From NCBI GenBank assembly GCA_963513935.1, contig OY740768.1:36822368-36886367 (forward strand): 64,000 nt of DNA, given 5' to 3'. The position numbers were made by a program, and so were the translations under genes. Shown here one piece after another: positions 51,425 through 62,955 of the stretch. Numbering within the stretch: the stretch's first letter is position 1; the number at the start of each line of letters is the position of its first letter. A model generated the notes under the pieces. It ran no database searches. It was not told the DNA's origin and worked only from the letters and a program-made list of their open reading frames with translations. Origin of the DNA: Aphrophora alni. Lineage: Eukaryota; Arthropoda; Insecta; Hemiptera; Aphrophoridae.

Positions 51425-53060
51425 CATCAGCTATTCATGAAAAACTATCTAAAATTTAACTTATTAAATTATTATCGCACGACAAATGCATCTTCTTAAA
51501 AGTTAATAATCTGCAAAACACAAATAAAAGTAAGCTTAGTGGTGCGGAAAAGAAGGAAGAAAATTGTACACGTAATCTTCTTTTATCGTGCTACAGCTAA
51601 TAGTTTTTGAATTATCTAAAATAAATGATTTTCTGTATCTCTGATATTAGGCTACTATTCCTAATGTAGTCCACAGTCTACATGCGATAACAACATGGTC
51701 TACATTCTTCATAACTCCGCTAGTTAAAAGTTTTCTTCTTCTCTCAAAATCACCGTCTTTCAAATACATAATGTTAAATTACAGCTTGTGCGCCTTAGTC
51801 TAATAATCTGTTTCAAAAATGTTAAAATTAACCATCATTTTCTCGGTGCTACCTCACGTGATCTGCGACAGGATTTACCAGGTACTACAACCTTACAGAT
51901 TTTGTCATATTATAAATTTTGTTAATTTTTAAAATAATTTGTTAATTATCATGTTTTCTTTAAAATATGTATTTCATGTTTTATTCAATATTCTATTTTC
52001 TTTTGAAACTAAATGATTATAAAAAAATTCTTTTCTTAAAACATCATTTACAAAATTTTGCAAAGGCACATTTTACGTTTTGAACAATTTTGTGAAATAA
52101 GTGCAAACTAGTGTTGAACATTAAATGATCAGAATATGAACTTGTCAAATATAAAACAATTGAGGAAATTTCTTCTAAATCAGAAAATTTCGTTTTACAG
52201 ACTTTTGCAAAATCTTACAAGTCTTATACAAGCTTTCTTTTAAACAAAATTAAAATATATATAAATAGATTTATAATAATCTAAGAAGCTTTTAAGTACC
52301 ATCTTAACGAATTTCTGTTATACAACCAATTTTCTTTAATTTTGGCAAATGATCAGATATTTCTTTAATGATGAACATTAATGCTAAAACATGTCTGATT
52401 TTGTACAGACACTAAAAGAACATGTTTTTTGCTCACAGCTAATATGCTGGTAGGACAAATAGGAGAAATTGGAGAAATAAAGAAATTCTTGTCTCACATT
52501 GCACAAACCAACGAAACATCCTAACAAGTTTCGTCCTGTTGGCAAAACACGTTTTTTTTTTTTTTTTGTATAACGTAACTTCACATTTTCAAGTGCATAA
52601 AAGTGATGTCTTTTCTACAGCTGACTTTACAGAACTTTAACTAACTCTTTTGTATATGTGCCTAAATTTACTTTCGCAAATATGTGTTCCTTAAGACTAT
52701 TTTCTAAATGTAGACCTGTGTAGTTAATTATAAAATATATATAAAAAAAAAATTATTGGGTGGAGCCTGCATGCAATTTTCGGTCCTAACAACCTCCAAG
52801 AGGTTAATTTCCAAATTAAAATAATTGACGTCAATTAACAAAATTTCAAAATTCTAAATTCCTTTTTTTTGTTTGTTTAAAATATATAAATTTATTTGGC
52901 CAATATAGTTTTTAAGAAATTTTTCAAACCAGTTATATTATGTATCTTTAGTTTAGTGATAAACATGTTAACTATAGATATGATTTTTGAACTTAAAATA
53001 TCAAACTCTTTTATATTTTGTTAAATTCTGTAATTGTTTAAAAAGAAACTATCATCTTAT
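51425..53060. other. A+T-rich non-coding region
   Basis: No feature recognised beyond short homopolymers, including a T run at about 52552-52567. Confidence 0.5.
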
Positions 53061-53064
53061 AAAC

Positions 53065-53390
53065 TAAAAAGGGGGGGGATAAGTTTTTTTTCTTTTTTTT
53101 GAATCTTTTGATTAAATTTTTTTTTTATTATTATACTTTTACATTAAGGGCGTATAATCTTTTTTTATTAATTATAATTCTGTGAATTATTAAGCTGTGC
53201 TCATTGTTTTTTTTATTGTTAAATTTTTGTAACTATAAATATCTATATTAAAAGGGGGGATAAATTTTTAGAATCTGTTGATTAATTTTTTTTTTTAAAT
53301 TATTACATGTTACAATTAAGGGCTTATAACTTTTACAATTTATGATACTGTTAATCATAAGTTTTTTTTATTGATCATTTGTGTCAGAAT
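53065..53390. repeat. Old direct duplication, ~180-bp unit, two copies
   Basis: AAAAGGGGGGGGATAAG, GAATCTTTTGATTAAATTT, TTACATTAAGGGCGTATAA at about 53067-53157 recur as AAAAGGGGGGATAAATTTT, GAATCTGTTGATTAATTTT, TTACAATTAAGGGCTTATAA at about 53249-53330. CAATAAACTTGAGCC follows near 53442 and could be a polyadenylation-type end, but no transcript was identified. Confidence 0.6.
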
Positions 53391-53987
53391 GTCTTTTGTT
53401 GTAAATGACAAAGTCTGAATCGCCGAAATTTCTTTCTGCTTTCAATAAACTTGAGCCTTGTTAGTTATTAAACTTGTCTTTGTCTTTTTTTTATTTTTTC
53501 ATTTCTAAACATTGTTACCATTTTGGTTCCGCCTTTATTAAATTTAAGTCCCCTGGTAACATTACCAACATATATATGGTAATGAAATTAGACGATTATA
53601 TTCCTGGAAATAATGAGACGATTATTCAATTCCACAAAACAGCTTTAATTGCGACATATGTTTCGCCGTTAGGCATTTTCAAGCAACTAAATTGAAAACA
53701 AAACAAGTCTAAACTAAAAATGTGAGACAAAAGGTAGGTTAGAGTAAAGGGGTTGAGAAATGACAAAGAAAGGTCAATGATCTAACCTGTGGGATGGAAG
53801 TGGGGGTGTTTTAGAAAACAAAATTTCATCATGTACCGACTATTTGTAACATTAAATTAGATTATATTACTTCCAAACCTAAGGAACCAATTTTTCCTAA
53901 TTCGACCTCGGAGTCACAGTTTCCTCGATATCTCTTAATAGCCCGATGAGATACATACTTTGCCCGTACAAATGCCTTGACACCTTA

Positions 53988-53989
<2 letters not shown>

Positions 53990-54069
<80 letters not shown>

Positions 54070-54125
54070 CTCTCTCCCTCTCTCTCTCCCTCTCTCTCCC
54101 TCCCTCCCTTTCTCTCTCCCTCTCT

Positions 54126-54170
<45 letters not shown>
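53990..54170. repeat. (TC)n microsatellite with CCTCTC interruptions
   Basis: Pure TC for about 75 bp, then an interrupted CTCTCC/CCTCCC zone around 54063-54130, then pure TC to 54170. It lacks the flanking unit of the array at 39.4-41.7 kb, so it is a separate locus. Confidence 0.95.
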
Positions 54171-54174
<4 letters not shown>

Positions 54175-54175
<1 letters not shown>

Positions 54176-56820
54176 ATCGCATGTACCCTTCTGGGGATAT
54201 ACGTCCTGGAGATACCTTGTGGGATCTCGGTAAATATAAAAGGTAGAAGTCTGATTTTTAAAAAATGTATTGCTTAATAAATAAGTATTACTCCTAATAC
54301 GTTATCTCTCGAAAATTTTGATTTTGATTTTTTTTTAAATATGTGTTTTGTGGGGATGTAACGGTTACGAGAGACAGAAACTTGTGGGCATGTAAGAGAC
54401 AAGCTTTTCTGGGGATATGATTATTTTGTTAGAGAGAAGCTTTGCGAGGATGTGAGAGAGTGATTTACGGGGATGTATTATTTGTCCCACGTTTACATTT
54501 TATTGCATGTCATTATGTTTATATTTTTGTTGTTATTCGTTAAGTGATTGATTAAATTAAATTATGTTTCATATTTGTTAAATAGATTGTAATTTATAAA
54601 GTAAATTGTAGTAAATGAAAATAACAGTATACTAACAAATTTACAAACTTTTTGATAAGTCAAGTTTTAAATTATTACTTCGGAAACAAAACTAATAATG
54701 TATAACAAAAACGCCTGGTTGATACAAGGAAGCTTCAAAGGAATGTTAAATGGAAATAATCCTGAAAAACTCACTAACAATGTTTGTGTGAATTCTTTGT
54801 AATTATTGTGTTTCGTTTTACCACCACCATTTTAGAGCATTTTAAAATTATGAATCAAGACACCGCGATACTCGAACATACAATTTTATTTATTTCATTT
54901 TATAATTATCGGTATGAACATTTAAATTAGATTTGTTACTTCCCACTCTCATCCAGGAACATTATATTATTCAAACTACAACCAAAAAAAGTTATATTTT
55001 CAACGGGACACATGCAAATTAAATAAACATATTCTTCTCAAAATGTAACTGAGGTAAAATACATTTTGTCTATGAATTAATACCTTGTAACTTTTATTAT
55101 TAGTAGGCTACTGCTCAAGTTTTACACAGAAAAATATAACATAGAAATAAAAATAATTATAAGTTAGAATTAAAACAGAAATTCCTATACAAATACTGTA
55201 ATTTGAATCAGATCTCGAGACGCGAAAACGGTAGCGTAATATTTTTATGGTTTCCCATTAAAAACATAGTAAACATTTTTTTTAAATGGGTCATAAAAAC
55301 GTTAAGTCGTTCTTTACTTTTATTTTTGCTGCCATTTTTAATTCTTTGAAGATATGACTAACCAAAAGGTTAAAAAAAATCAAATGTTCAGCATTAAGAA
55401 ACTTACGATTAACCCTATTCGTCTATTCTGGTAGGTTACAGATGGACCTACAACTTAGTTGCGTAGGTTCAAACCTAGTTACTAAAGTTTTTTTTTTACT
55501 GCGTGTAACTATCTCTTCTGACTTTATTAGTCTAATTGGAATACAGTAAAGAAGTTAACAAAAATAATAATAATACATTCGTACAAACTGATAATAAAAT
55601 CAACTCTTTTAAGTATAGGCCTACTTATTAGGAACGTAAAAAATAACTACAACTGGCTTTATAATTCGTTAACAGCTCTAAATACAATTAATTTGTATAA
55701 AAAATCAAAGTGCTGTTAACTTTACCACACAATTTCTGTCATGTTTATTACCCCCCATTAACAAACAAAAGGTTGGGACTAAGGGCTTGGTCGGCTACTG
55801 GTAGGTCGTAAATGCACAAGGGATGCTAGGTTTGATTTGTCAATACACTTAAGAAATAAGAAAAAACTTAAACATTAGGCGTACTACGACTATTGTTATG
55901 TATACATTTTTGACAAAATTTAATTTAATATCGTTACCAAAAACCAACTCGATTGTTACTGCACACAAACAGGCTGCGCCTATATTGTATGATTTTTTTA
56001 CCAAATTATGTCGTGTTTGGTATCTTTCTTCTAATTTTTTCATTTACTGTACTTTTCAAATATTCGATGGAAATTTCCAAATTACGATCATGAAAAGAAT
56101 GTTAATTTCCTATAGTGGAGATGCATAAATGAGACACAATATTGAATTAACTGAAGGCGGAAGCGAGGACTGGGGTTTAAACAGGTTCAAGTGGGTGTGT
56201 GTTACCTGAATAAATTACAATAGCTTGGACTTAGAACTCAAAAATATGTCTACAGAGAAAGTTATTTATTACACGGCGGGTTGTTTGTAAGTAAAATAAT
56301 TGTAAACAAGTAGAACTTTATGGTTTAGACAACTTACAGATGGTCCTTTTCATGGGTCCAAAGTCCACTGACACTTTTCTTACTGACGGAAGTGATTTTT
56401 ACTTTTCTAAAATTATCTGCCATAGTAATATTATATAGTTTACTATAGTAAAATTCAAGTCAGCTTGAGGCGGAAACCCAGTCGACCGCACTAATCGCCT
56501 ACCCTTGGTGTCTATTGTGCGACTCGGCCGCGTTAAGTAGCCACTGGCTGGGGTCAGTGAATCATAACTAATGACTCCAGTAACGATATGCAACTTTTCC
56601 TCCTTCCTTAAATTCCGAAAAACAAATGATAACACGTGTTACATTGCAATTTTCTGATTATTTAGATACCAAATTTCAAAGGAATCGGTCATCTGTGACA
56701 AACACAGAGTGATTAGTGAAGTTATAAATGGTTTACTGTATTAATAAAACTTCCGTATATCAGACGAAACATTTTTATTTCAGAAAATATGTACAATTTA
56801 TAAACACTAAAATAAAATAA
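54175..56820. other. A+T-rich non-coding region
   Basis: No gene supported. At about 55785-55840, GGTCGGCTACTGG and GGTTTGATTTG are spaced about as Pol III A and B boxes, a faint tRNA-derived SINE hint. A less A+T-rich patch at 56460-56600 is open on the - strand but unrecognised. Confidence 0.4.
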
Positions 56821-56824
56821 ATAA

Positions 56825-57312
56825 ATATAATTAAATAATTAACCAAATTAAATCATTTAATTAAAATTAATATTGTTCCCCATGAAGGCAAAGGAATCAA
56901 GCTTAGTATAAACAAGTAAAATAAATTGTACGTATGCCTAAACTTAAAAACTAATAATAATACTGTACAGCATTTCCTTACAGAGGAAGAGCCAAATCAT
57001 CAGCTAAATAACATAATTCTCTTGCTTTACTGTGTTATAACATTAGTCCTCAAATGTTTGGCAAGACAAAGTTACACAAATATTAAACTGTATTATTGAA
57101 GAAAAAATAACATTATTTACTAAATTATATTAATTGTTATTAAATTAATTAAAATTACTATTAATGCCCATAAAGGTAAAGGAAATCACACTTAATATAA
57201 ACAAATAAAACACTCGTACTATGCCTATACTATAAATAAAGTACACGTACGTATAACTAACAATAATACAGTATTTCCTTAGAGAGGAATAGCCAAATCA
57301 TCAGATGAATCA
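56825..57312. repeat. Direct duplication of the transposase gene 3' end
   Basis: About 56825-57010 and 57115-57312 are diverged direct copies offset by about 300 bp: TTAATTAAAATTAAT / CATGAAGGCAAAGGAA / CTTAGTATAAACAAGTAAAA / TTTCCTTACAGAGGAA / GAGCCAAATCATCAG against their partners. The shared part includes the last codons of the - strand transposase: DDLALPL-stop at 56978 against DDLAIPL-stop at 57279. So the 3' end of the gene plus its trailer was duplicated downstream. Confidence 0.75.
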
Positions 57313-58044
57313 TCACTTACTTCAATCTGGTCACTGTGGGAGTCTTCATCTTCTGTGTCGTCGTCGTTCCCAGCATCCAACACTATGATCCTGTCGTGCA
57401 AATCATCGCTGATGGCATCCACCTCCCACATCATGTCCTCAACTTTCTTCACGTGAGTGACGCACTTACTCCAATCCTCCGAAGAAATATTGTTCAATGC
57501 ATTGTGTAACAGAACTTCTACGGTATTCAGAGAATAATCAGCATTCTTCTTCGCAACTTCATTTTTCACTGTGGCCCACACCAGCTCGATGGGGTTCAGG
57601 TCACAATGGTAAGGGGGCAACCGCAGCACTGTGTGACCACACTCCTCAGCCATTTTGTCGATTTTATAAACCTTGGCCTGTAATTTCAAGTGAATAGGGA
57701 TGAGTTCTAGGAGCTCTGCCTTCACGTTCTTCGGATTGAAATTCACGCCGTTGTCTGTGAGCCATTCTTGGATGTGAATCTTCTTCCAACTCATTTTTGG
57801 GATTTTATTGACTGTCTGACTGTGGTATGACGCATTATCCATAACAATGACGCTGTCAGGTGGAAGTAAATGCAGAATTCCTGAGAACCACTCTTCAAAT
57901 GCTGTGGCGTTCATCTCGTCATGATGGTTTGCGTTATCAATTTTCGCAGTTTTTTTTGCTCGAAATACCCATCGTGCGTCTTTAGTTTCTGTGGGATCGG
58001 AATGGCCCACATAGTATATATAGCTGGCCCGATCCGGCTTTGCA
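57279..58044 (-). CDS. DDE_3 (IS630/Tc1-like) transposase-derived protein, terminal exon
   Basis: The frame encodes about 254 residues of an RNase-H-fold DDE transposase. Visible landmarks, numbered from the upstream TTG at 58055, are VIVMDNASYHS (second catalytic Asp, residue 73) and PPYHCDLNPIELVW (catalytic Glu at 157), the DDE_3 signature. The C-terminus (227-253) is an acidic Asp/Glu/Ser tail. The first catalytic Asp is missing and no ATG opens the frame. Immediately upstream (reading - strand) lies TTTGATTTGTCTCTCAG|T, a good splice acceptor, so this is probably the last exon of a spliced gene starting at 58044. No HTH exon or terminal inverted repeats were found in the next kilobase, so it may be 5'-truncated. 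The intact frame suggests recent activity or retention by the host. The fold assignment is firm; the subfamily is not. Confidence 0.85.
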
Positions 58045-58353
58045 CTGAGAGACAAATCAAACTTAAATGTATATTAACCAAAAAAATATACCAACAAATA
58101 TATTTTACTATGTATTTCTTATGGGGATTTTTAGTAACAATTTAATAAAACCATGTACAAATTTGTCATTATTTCACAAAAAGTTTAGGTTACTTGTTAA
58201 AATCTACTTCAATGTTGTTAAAAGTAGCGAAGAAATTAGTTTTTTCGTTGTAAAGTAATTAAATTTTATTGTATCTTGATGAAATTTTCACCAAATGTGT
58301 ACAAATATTAATTAATAGATGTGTTAAAATTTATTTAAATCTGTTTATTCGTT

Positions 58354-58355
<2 letters not shown>
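58045..58355 (-). other. Presumed intron / upstream flank of the transposase exon
   Basis: A+T-rich, with no frame resembling a transposase N-terminus on the - strand. Either the upstream exon is farther away or it has been lost. Confidence 0.35.

Positions 58356-58392
<37 letters not shown>
58356..58392. repeat. (AT)n microsatellite
   Basis: About 18 perfect AT units, ending at TTTACATCC. Confidence 0.95.
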
Positions 58393-58395
<3 letters not shown>

Positions 58396-58441
58396 CATCC
58401 CTATATCACTATGAGAACCGTACATGGGCAATTTTATATTG

Positions 58442-58488
58442 AAAGTGGCAGCCGGGTGCTTAGGGCAGCCGTATACGGCTGCCACTTT
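58442..58488. repeat. Nested G+C-rich palindrome
   Basis: AAAGTGGCAGCCG (58442-58454) pairs perfectly with CGGCTGCCACTTT (58476-58488). In between, GGCAGCCGTATACGGCTGCC (58464-58483) is itself a perfect 20-bp palindrome, so two hairpins compete. It is strikingly G+C-rich for this neighbourhood. It could be the terminus of an unrecognised transposon. Confidence 0.75.
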
Positions 58489-58499
58489 AAAACCAGTGC

Positions 58500-59160
58500 T
58501 TTTCTTAAAACCTGAAACAATTATGAACAAAATAAAAACATTAATTTCAACTAGAGATAGTAACATGACTTTATCAACCGCCATTTTGTTTTATTTCTTA
58601 AAAATAATGTATGAAAATCAAATATTAAATAATGCATCGGCTGCAATAATGATAGCATAATGTAGAAAATCTATACACTAGAAGTTTACACATTAGCCAC
58701 CGACTGCGCTTCAGTCAGTTTGTGTATATTAAGATATTGTATAGTTTACCCATTAAGATACCAATGTGGCAGCAGTAGATCTGGCAACAATGCAGGACTT
58801 CATATTGATAGTTAATATATTATATATATTATGAATAAACGATTCTAGTCTTCATAAAACCAAAAAAAATGCTTTTGAAAAATGATTCTATAACAGTTGA
58901 TTTCTTTTAAATTCCAATGCTAACATGTAGAGTGCAAGTTGTTATACTTTAAATATTCGTAATTTCGTTATACAGGGTGATCAACTCAAGATGACCAAAC
59001 ATTGGGATCTCGGAAGCTATCAGTTTCTCAAAAAACTTTAAATTCGTAAACTTCCATGAATTTATAAGTAAATTAAAATTAAGGTGTTACCATATTTTTA
59101 ATCTTCACCATTTTTCCAGAATGGCCGTCATTTTATTTGTTTTAACACAAACGCCATAAT
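58500..59160. other. Non-coding region
   Basis: Nothing coding. ACCGACTGCGCTTCAGTCAG near 58699 is a small hairpin. TACAGGGTGATCAACTCAAG at 58972 resembles the AGGGTG-type start of some transposon ends; a similar ACAAGGTGAACCAAAAGTC occurs at about 34281. Confidence 0.35.
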
Positions 59161-59164
59161 AATT

Positions 59165-59695
59165 TTTTTTACTATTTATTCACTAATCATATTGAAATTT
59201 TTTTTTTAATTTATCAAAATCCGTTTAATCGTTCTTGAGTTATAAACATCAGTATCGGTTTTAGAATACTCGTAATTGTTAACTCTAAGTAAATGGATTT
59301 TGTTTTAGGGATTTTTTTTTTTTTTTTATGATCACAACTTTTTATTATTTAACCGGTAATAATTTATTACGATCGATTAAAAACTTTCAAATAATGTTCG
59401 TATTATCATTTGTAACAATCCTATGAAGTATCAATTTGATAACGTTAAAATTGATTTCTCTTCCAAAAAAAGCTCTGACCAAAAGTATAGACAAAATCGC
59501 TCTATATTTGACACGGGTCTTTTATTACGTCCAATATCAGTTTAAAACGTTTACAATTATTTATTCTAATAATCATTTTTAATAGAATATTTTATTATTC
59601 TTCGAAATCTGTTGTGCCGTTCTTGAGTTATAAACACCAGAACCGGTTTTAGAAACGCGTAATCATGAACTAAAAGAAATTTTTTTTTTAGCGCT
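59165..59695. repeat. Old direct duplication, ~388-bp offset
   Basis: GTTCTTGAGTTATAAACA followed by C(A/C)TCAG- or CCAG-type sequence and CGGTTTTAGAA recurs at 59231 and 59619. Preceding AAATCCGTTTAATC/AAATCTGTTGTGCC and following GTAAT...AACT also correspond. Diverged; nature unknown. Confidence 0.55.
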
Positions 59696-59699
59696 TCTG

Positions 59700-62605
59700 A
59701 ATGCACATAATTCACGGTCGACCGGTCTGAGCTATCAGAACAGAACGAAAATCATTTGATTCATAATGAATGTCAGAACATACCCTGACATTTTGATACA
59801 AATATGTCGAAAACTGTGTCACCTATAGACTATAAAACTATAAACTATAAAAGTTACAAACAAATAGTTTATCATTTTTTGTTTTATCGTGTTATATGGA
59901 TAGAACTATACCTTGGAAGTTCTATGATTAGAAATATTTAAATAATATATGTTTTGAAATAATTAAAGGTATGAATTAACAAATACAGGATCAAAAAATA
60001 TATAAAACAATAGTCAAACTTTATACTATTTATGCTAAAGACCGTAGGTACATTTTAAATAAATTGAATCAAAACTAGCGAAAACATTGTCGGCAAGAAT
60101 CAATAAAATATTGTGGTTTATACTAAAAAAAATTGTTGTTTTAATTTAGTCAAACTTTATGTAAAAAAATGAGGTATTATAATAAACAAATTTAATGTTT
60201 GGACCAGAAGATTGGAGAGAGAAATTATAATTGATTTGAAGGCTAGTAAAAAAACTTAGACCTACTCTTGTAAATTTCAAAATGAAAGAATGGAATTAAA
60301 TAAATTAATCTGTTATTAATAAATAATTAAGTAGAAATATAATTATTAAATTTTATATGTAAATTTTATACGAAGAAACAGACCAGAAATAAATTGTAAA
60401 ATTATTTAAATAAATGTAAGTAAAGAGTTAATAATTATTTAAGTAAAATATCAATAAATAAATATAAAGATTAAAGAACAATTTAGTATATTTATTTGAA
60501 TTAGAATGGATCAAAAAGAATTTAAATAATTAAAAAATGTGAAAATATTTTAGGGAGTACTGATTACTGTTGTACTAATAGAACAGCCTTGAGAATAAGA
60601 TTGTAGGTATGTGACAAAGGAATGTAGGAGGTGAATCAGGTGTTAATAGTGGTTAGTTAGTTTCAGACAAATCACAAGAAATATGAAAATTGTATCACTC
60701 TAAGAGAGAACAAAAAACAATTAAGAAACACAATATGTAGATCTCTCTAGCTATAAAAATCTAGTTTGAAATTTCCTGTTCATGAAATGGCCGATTTGTC
60801 CAAATAACTCACAAACCAATTTTTTTGCAAAAATGGTAACTAATGAGTTTTGTTTGAGTTCTTTGAGGCTACACTTAGGTAAAATATGAACAAAATCGTT
60901 AATGCCGGTTTTTAGAAAATCGTATTTTTGAATGATAAATTTATATATATAGCACTTATCGCAAAAAAATAAATAAATATATTTCTGACTAAAGTACCAA
61001 AGTATGTATAAACTAATTTGATTAGAATCAGTCTACCTGTTTGGGCTATAGAGTGAACAGACACATATCATTCCATTCCAAACATATTGAATTCTATTAG
61101 AAATTGGTCAAAGTGTTTGCGCATAGTTCTAATGTTCTGATGTAAAACGTATCTATACCTATCTTTTGCATCTTTACAAAATGAATCAAATTAATTATAT
61201 CTTTACTTTTGTCCATACTTATCTAAATATTTGCATTACAACAAAAGTAATATATTGTGTTAACCTAATGCTCGCTATTTAAATCGTTCTTTACCTGAGA
61301 AATAATTAAAGAAAATATACCACTCCATGCTATTTTAAATATTGAATTTTACAAATAAATGCAAATAATTGGAAATGAAATAAATAACGAATGAAACACA
61401 TGGTTACAAAACAATATCAATAATAACAAACAATTTTATGATCAAAAGTCGTAATACAGAACCAACAATAACTGGACTACACAATCTCACAATCGGGTTT
61501 AAATAATTTTTCTTAATTATAATATGAGTGGTAAAAATACAATATAATATTATTTAGTATACAAGGAAAAGGCTTACATTAATTAAATATTATTTATTAC
61601 AGAAAAAAATAAAGTTCATTTTTTAAAAAAATGTTTAGAACGATAGTGTAAAAATTAGCTTAGTTAGTTCCTGGTATAATTGGAAGCTATATTATGTGTT
61701 TGAAGTAGTAGACGAAATTATATTTCATCAAATTATGAAGTAGTAATATCATATTATAGTAGACGAAATTAATTACAATATAAAGTAAATACTGTATTTG
61801 TTGTTAACTGTTAGTATGAAACATGTTATATTACAAATACAGTAACTAAACCTATTAAGTAAGAGTAATCATAAAAATTACACGTAATACAATTTTTTTT
61901 TCTGATAAGATACGTCTGCAACGGTTTTGTCTTTAAAAATCTTGATTTTTTAAAAGTTGGGTCACCATCTAGTGTTTAATAAATTTTAATCTACTGGAGA
62001 CCATTTTGAATAATTCGTTTTCAGAAGTACTCCATCATATTAAAATTATTTACAATTAATTTTAGTATGAAATGTAGGTATAACTTATTAAATAGCTTAT
62101 CGAATTTAACTGCAAAATTACAAAGTAATTTATTATACAAAGTTAATAAGTAAATTATTATAATATGATTATTATAATACAATATTATAGAAATTATAGA
62201 AATAGGAAAATAATAAATGTTACACAAAGTTACAATATAAAATAAACATAAACATTGGGAAATGAATCAGTAAAAATACATATATGTATTTTTTTTTTAA
62301 TGTGAGATAGTATATTATAACCTATTTTGAGGTTATAATAAAAATAAAACAACAACTAGACTTATCTATTATGTAAGGGAAATTACACACCATTTTAAAT
62401 TAAAAAATTTAAATTGATTTAAAAAAATGAACATTACATTTTTAATCAAATCAAACTGAGAAAACTATATAAAGTGATACCTTTTATTTAAATCTAATAC
62501 ATGTATATAGATAAAAACGAAAAATTAAAACAATAAATTGTTCTAATTACGTTATAAAAACCTCAAATAAATTATTTTAAATATTTTCTTTTCCGCTTGA
62601 ATTGT
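59700..62605. other. Very A+T-rich non-coding region
   Basis: The most A+T-rich part of the window. It holds small perfect hairpins: TACTGTATTTGT/ACAAATACAGTA (61790-61801 and 61833-61844) and TATTATAACCT/AGGTTATAATA (62313-62340). No gene seen. Confidence 0.5.
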
Positions 62606-62610
62606 TGCAA

Positions 62611-62882
62611 CTATCATGAGTACAATTTTCCGCCTGTCCCAGCTTCGTCACTCTGTCATTTGTTGACACGTTTCGGATAACCTCCATTTCAAAACAACTA
62701 TTTGTACTGATCATCCTACTATGGGAATCGTTATTTTAAATTTAACGTCGATTTAATATAACGATTCCCAGAGTAGGATGATCAGTACAAATAGTTGTTT
62801 TGACAATGTAGGTTATCCGAAACGCGTCAACAAATGAGAGAGTGACGAAGCTGGGACAGGCTGAACATTGTACTTGCGATAG
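62611..62882. mobile_element. Fold-back element 3 (~124-bp near-perfect arms)
   Basis: The left arm 62611-62734 (CTATC, GAGTACAATTTTC, GCCTGTCCCAGCTTCGTCAC, GTTTCGGATAACCT, TACTGATCATCCTAC, GGGAATCGTTAT) is matched in reverse complement by 62758-62882, with scattered single differences and one short indel. The loop is only about 23 bp. As in the other two fold-backs, a GGATGAT element and a CGAAACG element lie in the arms or centre. No coding sequence and no obvious target duplication. It ends 73 bp before the stop of the recombinase pseudogene, so the two could be parts of one element. Confidence 0.85.
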
Positions 62883-62955
62883 TCTTACAAATAAACCGAA
62901 TAGCGTATAGTTAAAGGTCTCATAAGAGTCATGAAAATATACACAATTTGTTTAT

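Noticed and set aside
50858..51499. 213-codon + strand frame with cycling repeats
   Set aside because: Lies almost wholly in the 38-bp minisatellite, with other frames equally open.
55785..55840. tRNA gene or tRNA-derived SINE head
   Set aside because: A- and B-box-like strings are present, but no cloverleaf can be drawn and no second copy was seen.
58393..58660. Short frames over the palindrome as the missing N-terminal exon of the transposase
   Set aside because: The predicted peptides lack any HTH or catalytic Asp motif and depend on the palindrome sequence.
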